The position numbers and the translations under genes are program-made. A stretch of DNA of 33,082 nucleotides from an uncultured Clostridia bacterium (GTDB lineage: Bacteria; Bacillota; Clostridia; TANB77; CAG-508), in assembly GCA_934141475.1 (NCBI GenBank), contig CAKPCG010000020.1, positions 1-33,082 of the forward strand. Direction: 5' to 3'. Below the pieces are notes generated by a model, which was not told where the DNA came from, made no database searches, and saw nothing but the letters and a program-made list of their open reading frames with translations. Shown in pieces: positions 8,331-17,112 of this stretch (positions are counted from its first letter, which is position 1; each line of letters opens with the position of its first letter).

Positions 8331-9494
8331 TTAATATTGTATCTCCATATTCCATATTTTTGCATTTGTTTCTTCTAATGTTTGTTTAACTTTTTGCTTG
8401 TTTACATTTTCTTTTAAAATTGCAACTAAAAATCCTCCATTTCCAGCCCCTTGTAGCATATATCCATCAATATTTGGTTTTAAAATTTTTATTAATTTTT
8501 CTATATTTTCATTTGAAAAATTTTCACATATAGCTTTATTCATATTATAACCATTTACCATCTGTTTTCCAAAAGTTTTTATATCTCCTGCTTCAAGGCT
8601 TTCTTTCATTAATGCTGCTTCTTTTCCAATGTTTTTAAAAATATCTCTTTCGTTATTTTGGTTAATAATATATGAACCCATCATTTTCTTTAATGTGTTT
8701 TTTGCTTCTCTCGCAAAACCAGTATATATCAAAAGTAATCTTTTTGACAACTCTTTTTTTTTGTTTTCTGATATTTCAACTTTTTTTATATTGATTTTGC
8801 AAAATTTTCCATCAGGTTTAAATTCTATTAATTTTATTCCAGGTTCTCCTGCACCTATTTGGTCTTGATAACCTCCTCCTGTTTTTAATAATTGCTCTGC
8901 AATAGCTACATTTTGGTATATTTTTTCTTTTTCAATTTCTAGTCCAAAATATTTGTAAAGTGCTTTTATAATTGCATACATTATAATACTACTTGTTCCA
9001 AGTCCTGAACCTATTGGTATTTTTATAGTTTGAACTGATATTTTAAATCCTCCCGTTTTTTCTATTACAGAGCTCCAGTCATCTTCTTTTGTAAATGAAA
9101 ATAATCCTGAAGCAATTAGTGAAACCTTAAGAAGTTTTAATTTTTCTTTTGATTCTAAATATGTATTAATTTGTTTTTTAGAATTTAATGTTTCTTGTGC
9201 ATTTTGGTCTTTAGAATCAAGTATAATTATAGGCTCTTTTAATTTTGTGATTGTTACCTCTATAGGATTTACTCCATTAATTAAAATTGCTGCATTTAAG
9301 ATAGCTCCACTATTTTCATTACAATATGGTGGTGTATCATTCCATGCTGCAGATAAATTTATTCTTAAAGGTTCTTTTAAAATCACTTCATTTAAAGTTA
9401 CTTTTATTTTTCTTTCATTTAATTCTTTTATAATACTAAGATAATTTTTTCTGCATTCCTCTAGCTTTTTATTTATAAGTTCACTATTTACCAT
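8331..9494 (-). CDS. GHMP-family sugar kinase, probable L-fucokinase
   Basis: A 387-residue GHMP kinase. RINLSAAWNDTPPYC is the N-terminal motif seen in the kinase half of Fkp-type fucokinases and in heptose kinases, IPIGSGLGTSSI is the ATP loop, and MLQGAGNGGFLVAIL is motif 3. It should make L-fucose-1-phosphate from free fucose. The neighbour at 9484-10827 matches the other half of Fkp, which makes the fucokinase call better than heptose kinase (HddA). Start at 9494 (MVNSELINK), six bases after AAGGGG; this overlaps the end of the upstream gene by 11 bases and implies translational coupling. In Bacteroides and plants the two activities are one polypeptide, in the same order as these two genes. 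Confidence 0.75.
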   Translation of the reverse strand: MVNSELINKKLEECRKNYLSIIKELNERKIKVTLNEVILKEPLRINLSAAWNDTPPYCNENSGAILNAAILINGVNPIEVTITKLKEPIIILDSKDQNAQETLNSKKQINTYLESKEKLKLLKVSLIASGLFSFTKEDDWSSVIEKTGGFKISVQTIKIPIGSGLGTSSIIMYAIIKALYKYFGLEIEKEKIYQNVAIAEQLLKTGGGYQDQIGAGEPGIKLIEFKPDGKFCKINIKKVEISENKKKELSKRLLLIYTGFAREAKNTLKKMMGSYIINQNNERDIFKNIGKEAALMKESLEAGDIKTFGKQMVNGYNMNKAICENFSNENIEKLIKILKPNIDGYMLQGAGNGGFLVAILKENVNKQKVKQTLEETNAKIWNMEIQY

Positions 9495-10827
9495 AACATT
9501 CCCCTTCAATTTTTTTAAAATATGAATAATCTATTTCATTTAAGTTCCATAAGCAGTCTTTATTATTAAATTTTTCTGTTAAATCAAATTTTCTAGTTAC
9601 TAAATTTCCATTCTTCATTCTAACCGTTTGTACAATTGTATTTTTTGGTATAATTTCATCTACAATAGTAGTATTAAATACCATCGAATTTTCTCCAATA
9701 ATGCTATTTCCTAATATTTTGCTGTTTTCTATATAACAATTTTTTTCAACTTTAACACTACTATCAATATAGCTATTATAATACATTAATTTTTCTTCTT
9801 TATTAGTGTTATATTTTAGATTATTGCTTAGTTCTATATTTGTTCCAAGATGTATATAATTAGCTGTTTTAATTGAGACTATATTCAAGTCTAAGCCACT
9901 AATATAGTTCCATATTTCATTTCTTACTTTTCTAATTTCTTTTTTATTTATTCCCTCACTACTTTCTTTTATATATCTTTCAAAAGTAGACGATTTTGCT
10001 AATGGATATATTAGATCACCATAAAAATTTAGTCTAATATCGGAATTTACAATTTTATCAAACTTTTCTTTGCAAAATTTATTATCTTTACATATAATTT
10101 TAAATATTTTTTGACAAAAAATACTATCTATATAAATAATTCCAGTATCCAATTCAACTTTCTCATCTTCAAATATAGCATTTTCTTTTTTTAATACATC
10201 TAATGGTTGTTTGTGCAAAAATTTATTTAGTTTATTAGTTCCTTGTTCTTTAACTAATACCCCGTGTATAGTTCCTTGTTCTTTATTTTCTTTTGTTGAT
10301 ATAGCTGATGTAGAAGAAATTTTTTTCAACTCTTTAATATCAAATGAAAATAAAGAATCTGAAATAGTTATTAAAATTCCATTTTCAATTTTTTTACCTA
10401 ATACATTTGAATAAGCAAGAATATTATCTAATAAAATTTTTCTTTCTCCATTCTTTGATTTTTCTAGTAATGGAATAAAAATCTTTCCAGCATAAGAATA
10501 CTGTGCCACTCTTCTGCATTCTCCTCCAGAATTTATTAGTAATATTTTGTTTTTACTCCAGTCAATATTTTCATTTTGTTTTAATATTCTCATTACATTT
10601 AGCAAAGCTCCACCTGAGCCGATTCTTTCATTATTATAATCGGGTATTATAAGGTATTTACTATTTTTTAATAACATGTTTTTACTTAATCTTCTTTTTA
10701 TCTCTTCTTCAACTAATTCCTTTTGTTGGTTATTACTAACTGTAATAACAATATAGTCAAATACTTTTTCATTTTGATTTATCATGTTGTTATATTCGTT
10801 TTCAATTTTTTCGTAATTATTGTTCAT
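9484..10827 (-). CDS. Probable L-fucose-1-phosphate guanylyltransferase (separate Fkp N-terminal half)
   Basis: A 447-residue protein of the fucose pyrophosphorylase family, predicted to make GDP-L-fucose from fucose-1-phosphate and GTP. The nucleotide-binding loop reads ERIGSGGALLNVM. It is followed by LLINSGGECRRVAQYSYAGK, the family's typical GGxSxRxPxYSAxGK segment. The C-terminal third (SSVKVEKNCYIENSKI, GNSIIGENSMVFNTTI) has the hexapeptide rhythm of a left-handed beta helix. Start at 10827 (MNNNYEKIE), nine bases after AAGGA; it overlaps the ligase stop by 11 bases, and its own end overlaps the kinase start. It acts in the cytosol. A different sugar-1-phosphate nucleotidyltransferase specificity remains possible. 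Confidence 0.75.
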   Translation of the reverse strand: MNNNYEKIENEYNNMINQNEKVFDYIVITVSNNQQKELVEEEIKRRLSKNMLLKNSKYLIIPDYNNERIGSGGALLNVMRILKQNENIDWSKNKILLINSGGECRRVAQYSYAGKIFIPLLEKSKNGERKILLDNILAYSNVLGKKIENGILITISDSLFSFDIKELKKISSTSAISTKENKEQGTIHGVLVKEQGTNKLNKFLHKQPLDVLKKENAIFEDEKVELDTGIIYIDSIFCQKIFKIICKDNKFCKEKFDKIVNSDIRLNFYGDLIYPLAKSSTFERYIKESSEGINKKEIRKVRNEIWNYISGLDLNIVSIKTANYIHLGTNIELSNNLKYNTNKEEKLMYYNSYIDSSVKVEKNCYIENSKILGNSIIGENSMVFNTTIVDEIIPKNTIVQTVRMKNGNLVTRKFDLTEKFNNKDCLWNLNEIDYSYFKKIEGECYGK

Positions 10828-13184
10828 ACTTTTCAATCCTTTTTTGGGTTTGTTCTTTAATATATCCTAACATTTTAATATATTCTTCAGCGGTAGATTT
10901 TCTTATTCTACAATCTTGATAATTTTCTATTTGTAAATTTGTATCTTCTATATTATCTGTTATCAATAAATCACAAACTTTTTCTAGCTGTAGCCATTCT
11001 TCAGTTTTTGTTTTCTCATATTGAATTGCAGCTTTACTTGAAATTGCATTTGTTGTTTCAAGTCTTAAAATCATATAGTTACTGTCATATTTAATATTTT
11101 TACCTTCATCATTTGCTTTATTTATTAATTTTATGCAATAATTTATATAGTCACTATTATTATCCTCTAAAGCGATATTATAACATCTATTAATCATTTC
11201 TAAAGTATAATAATAATAATTTTCATTATTTACAAATTTGTCTATATATTTAATATCTGTTGCTTTATTTTTTTGTATATTTGCATCAAACGGAATCAAC
11301 ATTTCATATTTTTTATATGCTTTTTCTTTGTCTGCTTTAATTTCTACTTTATATGCACATAATATTATATCATATATTAAAATAAAAGTAATTATAGTTA
11401 CAAATACTATTTTCTTTAAAATACTTTTATTTTCGCTTTTGGTCTCAACATCACTATTTATAATAGAAAGTAATATAAAAAATATCAATTCAATAATATA
11501 AAAAGACATATCAAAATCAAAAAAACTATGTATTAAAATTGAAATAATAGCTACTATTATAGATTGATTAATTATATTATTTTCTAAATAAGCCTTTACA
11601 GCTTCTTGTATCAAAATTATTACAATTACCAAAAGTGCTATAATACCTAAGATTCCATTTTCAATCCATATCTTCATTGCATAACAATGAGCTTCTTTTG
11701 CATTATAATTGTAATCTTGAACTTTTCCATACAAATATCTCCAAGCGTGTCCTCCTGCTCCAAATAGCCAATTTTTAGTTGCTATTTTAAAACCATCTTT
11801 TAAAAGTTCCATCCTTTCCCACGCACTTTTTGTTTTTACAGTCATATTTTTCAGTTTGATAGCAAGAGTTGTTGGTATAAATTTATATCTTAATGTTGTT
11901 TCTTTTCCATTTACCCATAATTTATTTACATTTAGTATACACTCCTTATCATTTATATAACAATAAAATTTTATAAATATATGCTCAGTATCTTTTGTTG
12001 CTTGGATCTCTATGCTTTTTATGCCTTCATATTCTCCAAATTTAATGCTTGTGTAATTTATTTCATCGAAATATTTGTTACTTTCTACTATTGTTATATA
12101 AAAAATTTCTTTTTCTTTGTATTTACTAATTGATTGTAAATCAACATCTATTGAATACTTTTCGCCTGGATTAATATTAAATAATTCTACTGTTTCTGTT
12201 TTTTCATTTTCATTAGGAATTTTTATTGTTTCGGTATAATTTAGTGCTATTAAAATAGCCGTTCCACTTAATACAATTGTAATAATTAATATTGTAACTA
12301 TATGTTTTATTTTAATTTTATCTATTATATTGTATTTTTTATATATAAATTGTTTAATAATAGCAATAAGAATAAATATTATAATTAATATAATCCACAC
12401 TAATAAATATTCTTTTTTTGATATTAATTTCATAAAAATTAATGAATATAATACAGCAAATATTCCTGTTAACATTAATTCTACTAAAACACTTACTTTA
12501 GATTTATATCCATTTACAAAAATTAAATATAATATTATAAAAATTACTAAAAATATATATGTCATTCTTGAATATGTTAGTATTATTGATGTTTCAATTA
12601 AAAATAGTACAGAACTCCCATACCATATTTTTTTGTCTATAATTTCGCCCAATACCAAAAACATTACCATTAAAAGTAAAGCAGCAAAACTATTAGGGTA
12701 GTAAAATGTAGTTCCTATACGTATTTCACCAGTATAATTAATTGGTATTTGTATAAAATTTGAAATCTTATCAAAGTTCTTAGTTGTCATTAAATCGATT
12801 CCAATAAAAATCAGTCCAACAGTAAATATAATTATATTTTTTATTATATATTCTTTATTATTTTTATTTTCATTTATAAATTTCCTTGTTAATAAATAGC
12901 ATTCTAATATATGTATATATTTAAAAATGTTTGTTATTTCACCGTTCTAAACTTACATATGTTTTAAAAATTAATGGTATAAAAGCTGAAAGACATAGTA
13001 GCATAACCACCATGTCTTTTTTATTTAGCTTTATACTCTTTGTGTTTAAAATTATTATTATTGCTAAAATATCTATTGCTACATATATAGGATACACTAT
13101 TTCGTTTGATACTGGAGTTCCTATATATAAAAATGCTATTAATAACATTATGGTATAAAATAGTTTTGATAGTTTATTTTTCAT
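10817..13184 (-). CDS. O-antigen ligase/polymerase-like membrane protein (Wzy_C family), read through a +1 frameshift
   Basis: Joined over one +1 shift this is a 788-residue polytopic membrane protein. It begins with about two membrane helices (FYTIMLLIAFLYIG onward) and continues with a typical GTTFYYPNSFAALLLMVMF helix, more helices, and a large outer loop at about 300-450 containing LFGAGGHAWRYLYG and AHCYAMKIWIENG. That last segment is the Wzy_C hallmark. The soluble tail (about 620-788) is helical and TPR-like. It probably links or polymerises fucosylated glycan outside the membrane. The start at 13184 follows AAAAGG and lies 13 bases after the pilin-like gene. The first frame hits CGG TGA at codon 81; skipping C at 12944 gives LEGEITNIFKYIHILE and runs on without a stop. 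Confidence 0.8.
12941..12944 (-). other. CGGT +1 frameshift site in the O-antigen ligase gene
   Basis: The zero frame reads TTA GAA CGG TGA, so CGG is directly followed by a stop. Skipping the C at 12944 gives GGT GAA ATA ACA and opens a frame with no stop for 707 codons. It is the only in-frame CGG in the gene. Confidence 0.75.
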
Positions 13185-13197
13185 TTTTATTTTCCTT

Positions 13198-14667
13198 TTA
13201 GTATATTATTGGTCTAAAGCCCGTATCTGAATACGCATTGTAATATCCTCTATAATATGCTCCACCATCATCATAACTATCAGCATTAATTCCATTCCAT
13301 TCATACTGGCCACCTCTAAATATCAAACTTCTAGAAGAATAATCATCAATACTAAAAGTAGTATGTAATTCTAAAGTTTGTTCACATACATTTCCTGCTA
13401 AATCATATATATTTAAAACACTATTTCTGCTTGATGCTCCTGTAGTTAATAACACCCCTATTCCTTCATTTTTACTTATTGTAGCATTTGAATCAGAGCC
13501 AACAGAAATTCCATTACCTGTTTCGCTTTCAACATTTTTCACATCTTTCCATTCATCAGATAAATAATAATGTGCATTTGTATCATCTATAGAAAAACTG
13601 CTATTAACAAAATTTCCCCAATTATAACAATTATTTGTTATTTGATTTTGTGTTAATGCTCCTTTTGTTTCAATAAATTTTAAAATTAAATCCCATTGTA
13701 CACCAAACATTAAACTAGACATGTGGCTTCCACTATTAATGTTTTGTGATAATTGTTGCATCAAAGCAACTTCACTTCCATAAAACTTTTTATATGGATA
13801 ATAACTTTTTTTAGAATATATTTTAACAGTATCTGTTGATGAGCTTTCAGATGGGCTTGCAACTCCAGCTTCATATCTTGCTACCCAAAATCCACCATTC
13901 AAATATATGCTTCTTAATACATTATTTCTTAATGTATAATATTCTGTCTTGTTGAAAAAATCTTCTATGCCTTCTGCACTTTCAGACATTGTATCGCTTG
14001 TTCTTTCACTCGAATAATGAATTGTATAAACCTTAAGATCATTATAAATAGTATTACATTCATCATCTGTAAATTCTGTTATACCCAATTTAGCTGTAGG
14101 GTATACTGTTTCAGTTTGTGGTACCTCTATCCACACCCACTCATTTCCTTCTTTATCCCTTATAACTAAACCTGTATCAATGTCTGTTCCATCAACTTTT
14201 TCAAAATCATCTCCTGGCAAATATGGTTTTGTTACTTCTGTTGAAGGTAATTTTCCAGTTTCTCCGTTCCCTTTGTTGTCATCCTTTCCAGAATCGTCAC
14301 TATTTACACCTGATGCGTCAATATTATAAGTTTTGTCTCCTGCCTTTATAGTCCATCCCTTTGTAGCATTTCCTGTTAATTCATAGTTTCCTGCTCCTAC
14401 ATTTGCATCTAATGCCTTTCTTAAGTTTTCATCTGTTATTGTTCCTAGTCCATTTGATAAAGCTTCTGCTACTGCTAGTTTTACTTGCTCATCTGTTTGA
14501 GCTGTTCCGTTTACGTCTCTTGCCTCTGTTGCCCTATTTAGTATTCCATTTTGACCTGTTAACATTGCAATTGTTATTCCTGCTAAAATTAGCAATACAA
14601 TTATTGTTACAACAAGTGCTATTAATGTAATACCTTGTTTTTGTTTGAATTTTTCTTCTAAATTCAT
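13198..14667 (-). CDS. Prepilin-like surface protein with FGE/C-type-lectin-like C-terminus
   Basis: This 489-residue protein starts with a type IV prepilin-like leader: a short charged stretch, then KQG followed by ITLIALVVTIIVLLILAG and a helix. It is probably cut after Gly by a prepilin peptidase and anchored or assembled at the surface. A Gly/Asp/Asn-rich linker spans about 125-145. The C-terminal domain has FWVARYEAG, IYDLAGNVCEQTLE, FRGGQYEWNG and a final TGFRPIIY, the pattern of the formylglycine-generating-enzyme (SUMF1) fold used as a binding domain. Catalytic cysteines of true FGE are not evident. The start follows AAGGAGG. The first 125 residues are close to those of the protein at 15644-17044. 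Ligand unknown; this fold is also used by variable proteins of diversity-generating retroelements. Confidence 0.75.
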   Translation of the reverse strand: MNLEEKFKQKQGITLIALVVTIIVLLILAGITIAMLTGQNGILNRATEARDVNGTAQTDEQVKLAVAEALSNGLGTITDENLRKALDANVGAGNYELTGNATKGWTIKAGDKTYNIDASGVNSDDSGKDDNKGNGETGKLPSTEVTKPYLPGDDFEKVDGTDIDTGLVIRDKEGNEWVWIEVPQTETVYPTAKLGITEFTDDECNTIYNDLKVYTIHYSSERTSDTMSESAEGIEDFFNKTEYYTLRNNVLRSIYLNGGFWVARYEAGVASPSESSSTDTVKIYSKKSYYPYKKFYGSEVALMQQLSQNINSGSHMSSLMFGVQWDLILKFIETKGALTQNQITNNCYNWGNFVNSSFSIDDTNAHYYLSDEWKDVKNVESETGNGISVGSDSNATISKNEGIGVLLTTGASSRNSVLNIYDLAGNVCEQTLELHTTFSIDDYSSRSLIFRGGQYEWNGINADSYDDGGAYYRGYYNAYSDTGFRPIIY

Positions 14668-14784
14668 TTTTTCCTCCTTCTTTTTCTTATGTATTTTAAA
14701 TACACATTTGTTTTTTATACAAGTATTTTATATCACTTTAATCATTTTTTCAATAATTAAAATAAAAAAATCAGGGAAATTTAA

Positions 14785-15087
14785 TCATATTACAAAGTGT
14801 TCATTTAATAGACACTTTCTCATATTAGCTATTATTGTTTTTCTTTTCACATCGTGATTTTCTATATATTTTTTTATTATACTTATGCAATATTTTCTTA
14901 TTATATTTAAACATATTTGAGAATTTTTATTCACCACTCTGCCATTGTCTTCATCGTAATTCATATCTAATAACCAATGAAAACTCTCAACTTGCCAATG
15001 TTTTCTTGTATATGTTAATAATTTCTCTGCAGTTGTATTTTTACAGCTTAAGTAACAACATAAATATTGTTTTAAATTTATAATTAT
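14785..15087 (-). pseudogene. ISAs1-family transposase, C-terminal remnant
   Basis: The minus strand encodes TAEKLLTYTRKHWQVESFHW followed by LLDMNYDEDNGRVVNKN and LNIIRKYCISIIKKYIEN, ending in TGA at 14785. HWxxExxxHWxLDxxxxED with the late catalytic Glu/Asp is the C-terminal signature of ISAs1 transposases. Only about 90 of some 370 residues remain. Upstream it continues in the same frame, after a TAG, into the recombinase remnant. There is no start codon with a ribosome site and no intact inverted-repeat pair that I can see. It is mobile-element debris lying between two paralogous pilin-like genes. Confidence 0.75.
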
Positions 15088-15441
15088 CTACACTCGCAAA
15101 AAAGTGCTTAACTCTTCTTTCGTTAGCAACTTATACACCGTCTTTTTTCTTTTTCTCATTGGTATTTGTCTCTTATTTAATACTTTGTCTAGTGTTACTT
15201 CATATACGAATCTTATTATACTGTTATAATAATTTACTGTTTTATCAGCCATTTTTCTTTCATTCAGTAAATATTTATATAGATAATCCCTTAACTCATC
15301 TATTGTTACCTTTTCTAAAGATTTGTTAAAATATACCATCATTTATTTTGTTTTTTTCATATATGAATCATATGTGTAATGTAAGAAATTTCTCATTCTC
15401 ATGTCTTGACTCAACTTTTTGAGTATTTGATTATTCGTCAT
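15088..15441 (-). pseudogene. Tyrosine recombinase, N-terminal SAM-like domain, broken
   Basis: An ATG at 15441 follows AGGAGG and opens MTNNQILKKLSQDMRMRNF, LHYTYDSYMKKTK, then an in-frame TAA at 15343-15345, then YFNKSLEKVTIDELRDYLY and TVNYYNSIIRFVYEV up to KLLTKEELSTFLRV and TAG. This is the core-binding (SAM-like) domain of XerD-type recombinases, which act on DNA crossovers; the catalytic domain is gone. The gene is disabled by the internal stop and by truncation into ISAs1 sequence. Its ribosome site lies inside one arm of a 17-base inverted repeat. Confidence 0.75.
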
Positions 15442-15448
15442 CTAAAAG

Positions 15449-15505
15449 ACCTCCTGTTTAATATATTTGCAACCTTAGGTTACATAATTATATTAAACAG
15501 GAGGT
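15449..15505 (-). repeat. 17-base perfect inverted repeat covering the recombinase ribosome site
   Basis: The arms 15449-15465 and 15489-15505 are perfectly complementary and enclose a smaller AACC/GGTT hairpin. The arm next to the recombinase contains its AGGAGG. A transcript entering from outside would fold and hide that site, a known way for mobile elements to avoid expression from host promoters. It may also mark the end of the element. Confidence 0.7.
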
Positions 15506-15587
15506 TATCTATTTTTTCAATATTATTTCTTTATTAGTTCCATTGCGACGGAGGAGCAATTTAGTACAATATTTTCTCCTTTTGTAT

Positions 15588-15624
15588 AAACTTTCCGCAT
15601 GACACGAGGCCATATGGAAAGTTT
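15588..15624 (-). terminator. Possible terminator after the second pilin-like gene
   Basis: Nine-base arms (15588-15596 and 15616-15624) pair around a 19-base loop, 20 bases downstream of the stop at 15644. The U tract is short on the minus strand and better on the plus strand, so this may instead be a mobile-element end. Bases 15506-15587 show nothing else I recognise. Confidence 0.35.
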
Positions 15625-15643
15625 TTGTTCTAATTTTCTACAT

Positions 15644-17044
15644 TTAATCTGCAATTTCCCAAACATGGCTATTTCCAGCCTTTCTCTGCATTTTGACATT
15701 AGTCATAGAAACTACCGGACGCACCCCGTTGGAGTTGCTATTCGTATGCTTATCTGGTGTGTAGTTTTGTAATATAAATAGTCCTTTTTTATCTGCTGGA
15801 TCTGATACTGGTATACTTGATGATTTTTCATTTCCTGTTATATCTGAATGTATTACTGATCTTACTTCTACATTGTTTCTTGCTTTAAATGTTTTTCCAT
15901 CTATTTCTCCTGTTTGTGCTGTTCCATTTTTACTTATTTCTGTATAATACCCTGAACCATATTCGTTATTATTATATGTTTCGCTTCCAGTTTGTTTTTT
16001 GAATTTTATTTTTTCAAATTTATATCTTAATCCACTTGTTGCATACATATTTTCATACGTATTACTTCCTGATGTATAATATCTTGATATATAATTTGTT
16101 ATATCTTCTGCTGTTCCTGCCCATGGACTATATGTTGTATCTTTTATATAATTCCAATAATAATACACTCCTGCTGGTATTCCTGTACTTATTATATCTA
16201 AATTTGATGTTCCATCTCCATTGTCTACTTTATCTAGTAGTCTCCATCCTGTTAGGTTTGTATATTTTGTTCCTGTATATATATCTGTATATGATACATT
16301 ATAATCTACATAACTATCATCTATATATTCTGAACTAACTACTTTTTCTACCTTTACATTACATGTTGCTGTTTTTCCTTTGCAACTTGCTGTTATTGTA
16401 GCTTCTCCTTCTGCTAATGCTTTTACTTTTATACTATTTCCTGTTCCTTCTACTGCCACTGCTCCAGTATTTGAATTTTCCCAAGTAACTGTACCTGAAC
16501 CTTTTGTAAATATAGCTTTTAAAGTAAAATATCCTTTATCTTCTCCATCTATACTTAATGTTTTTTGGGTTTCATTTAACGAAAATTCTATTTCTTCTGA
16601 TGTGTTTCCCCCTGTTGTTCCACCGTTTTCTGTTCCTCCTCCAGTGTTTTCTCCTGAATTTCCGCCATTATTTCCTCCTGATATTTCTCCTTTTCCACTT
16701 ATGTTATAAGTCTTGTCAGCTGCTTTTATTGTCCAACCATTTACAGCATCTCCGGTTAATTCATATTTTCCGCTACCTACATTGCTGTCTAATGCCTTTT
16801 TTAAATTATCTTCTGTTATTGTTCCTAAACCATTTGATAGTGCCTCTGCTACTGATAATTTTACTTGCTCGTCTACTTGAGTGGTTTCTGTTGTGTTTTT
16901 AGCATCTGTTGCTCTATTTAGTATTCCATTTTGTCCTGTTAGCATTGCTATACTTATTCCTGCAAGTATCAATAGAACAATTATTGTTACAACTAGCGCA
17001 ATTAATGTTATTCCTTTGTTTCTTTTAAATGTTTTTTCTAACAT
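15644..17044 (-). CDS. Prepilin-like surface protein with a BIG2 immunoglobulin-like domain
   Basis: About 466 residues. The prepilin-type N-terminus (KRNKG then ITLIALVVTIIVLL) and the following segment are nearly the same as in the protein at 13198-14667, pointing to a duplication. After a Gly/Asn-rich linker (about 125-150) comes a BIG2-type domain, with GTVTWENSNTGAVAVEG and ALAEGEATITASCKGKTATC, typical of bacterial surface proteins. The C-terminal region (TGWRLLDKVDNGDGTSNLD to NGVRPVVSMTNVK) recurs in related surface proteins and ends in a conserved-looking GVRPVV motif. Start at 17044 (MLEKTFKRNKG) after GGGAGG; a start at 17086 has no ribosome site and would lengthen the leader. Role in adhesion is inference. 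Confidence 0.75.
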   Translation of the reverse strand: MLEKTFKRNKGITLIALVVTIIVLLILAGISIAMLTGQNGILNRATDAKNTTETTQVDEQVKLSVAEALSNGLGTITEDNLKKALDSNVGSGKYELTGDAVNGWTIKAADKTYNISGKGEISGGNNGGNSGENTGGGTENGGTTGGNTSEEIEFSLNETQKTLSIDGEDKGYFTLKAIFTKGSGTVTWENSNTGAVAVEGTGNSIKVKALAEGEATITASCKGKTATCNVKVEKVVSSEYIDDSYVDYNVSYTDIYTGTKYTNLTGWRLLDKVDNGDGTSNLDIISTGIPAGVYYYWNYIKDTTYSPWAGTAEDITNYISRYYTSGSNTYENMYATSGLRYKFEKIKFKKQTGSETYNNNEYGSGYYTEISKNGTAQTGEIDGKTFKARNNVEVRSVIHSDITGNEKSSSIPVSDPADKKGLFILQNYTPDKHTNSNSNGVRPVVSMTNVKMQRKAGNSHVWEIAD

Positions 17045-17112
17045 TTTTCTTCCTCCCTTATATTTTTTATTATCGTAAATTTCCACTTTCTTTTGTTAAA
17101 AATTTACACTCC

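Noticed and set aside
12931..13158. Plus-strand frame opposite the ligase N-terminus
   Set aside because: No ribosome site, and fully antisense to the membrane helices of the ligase.
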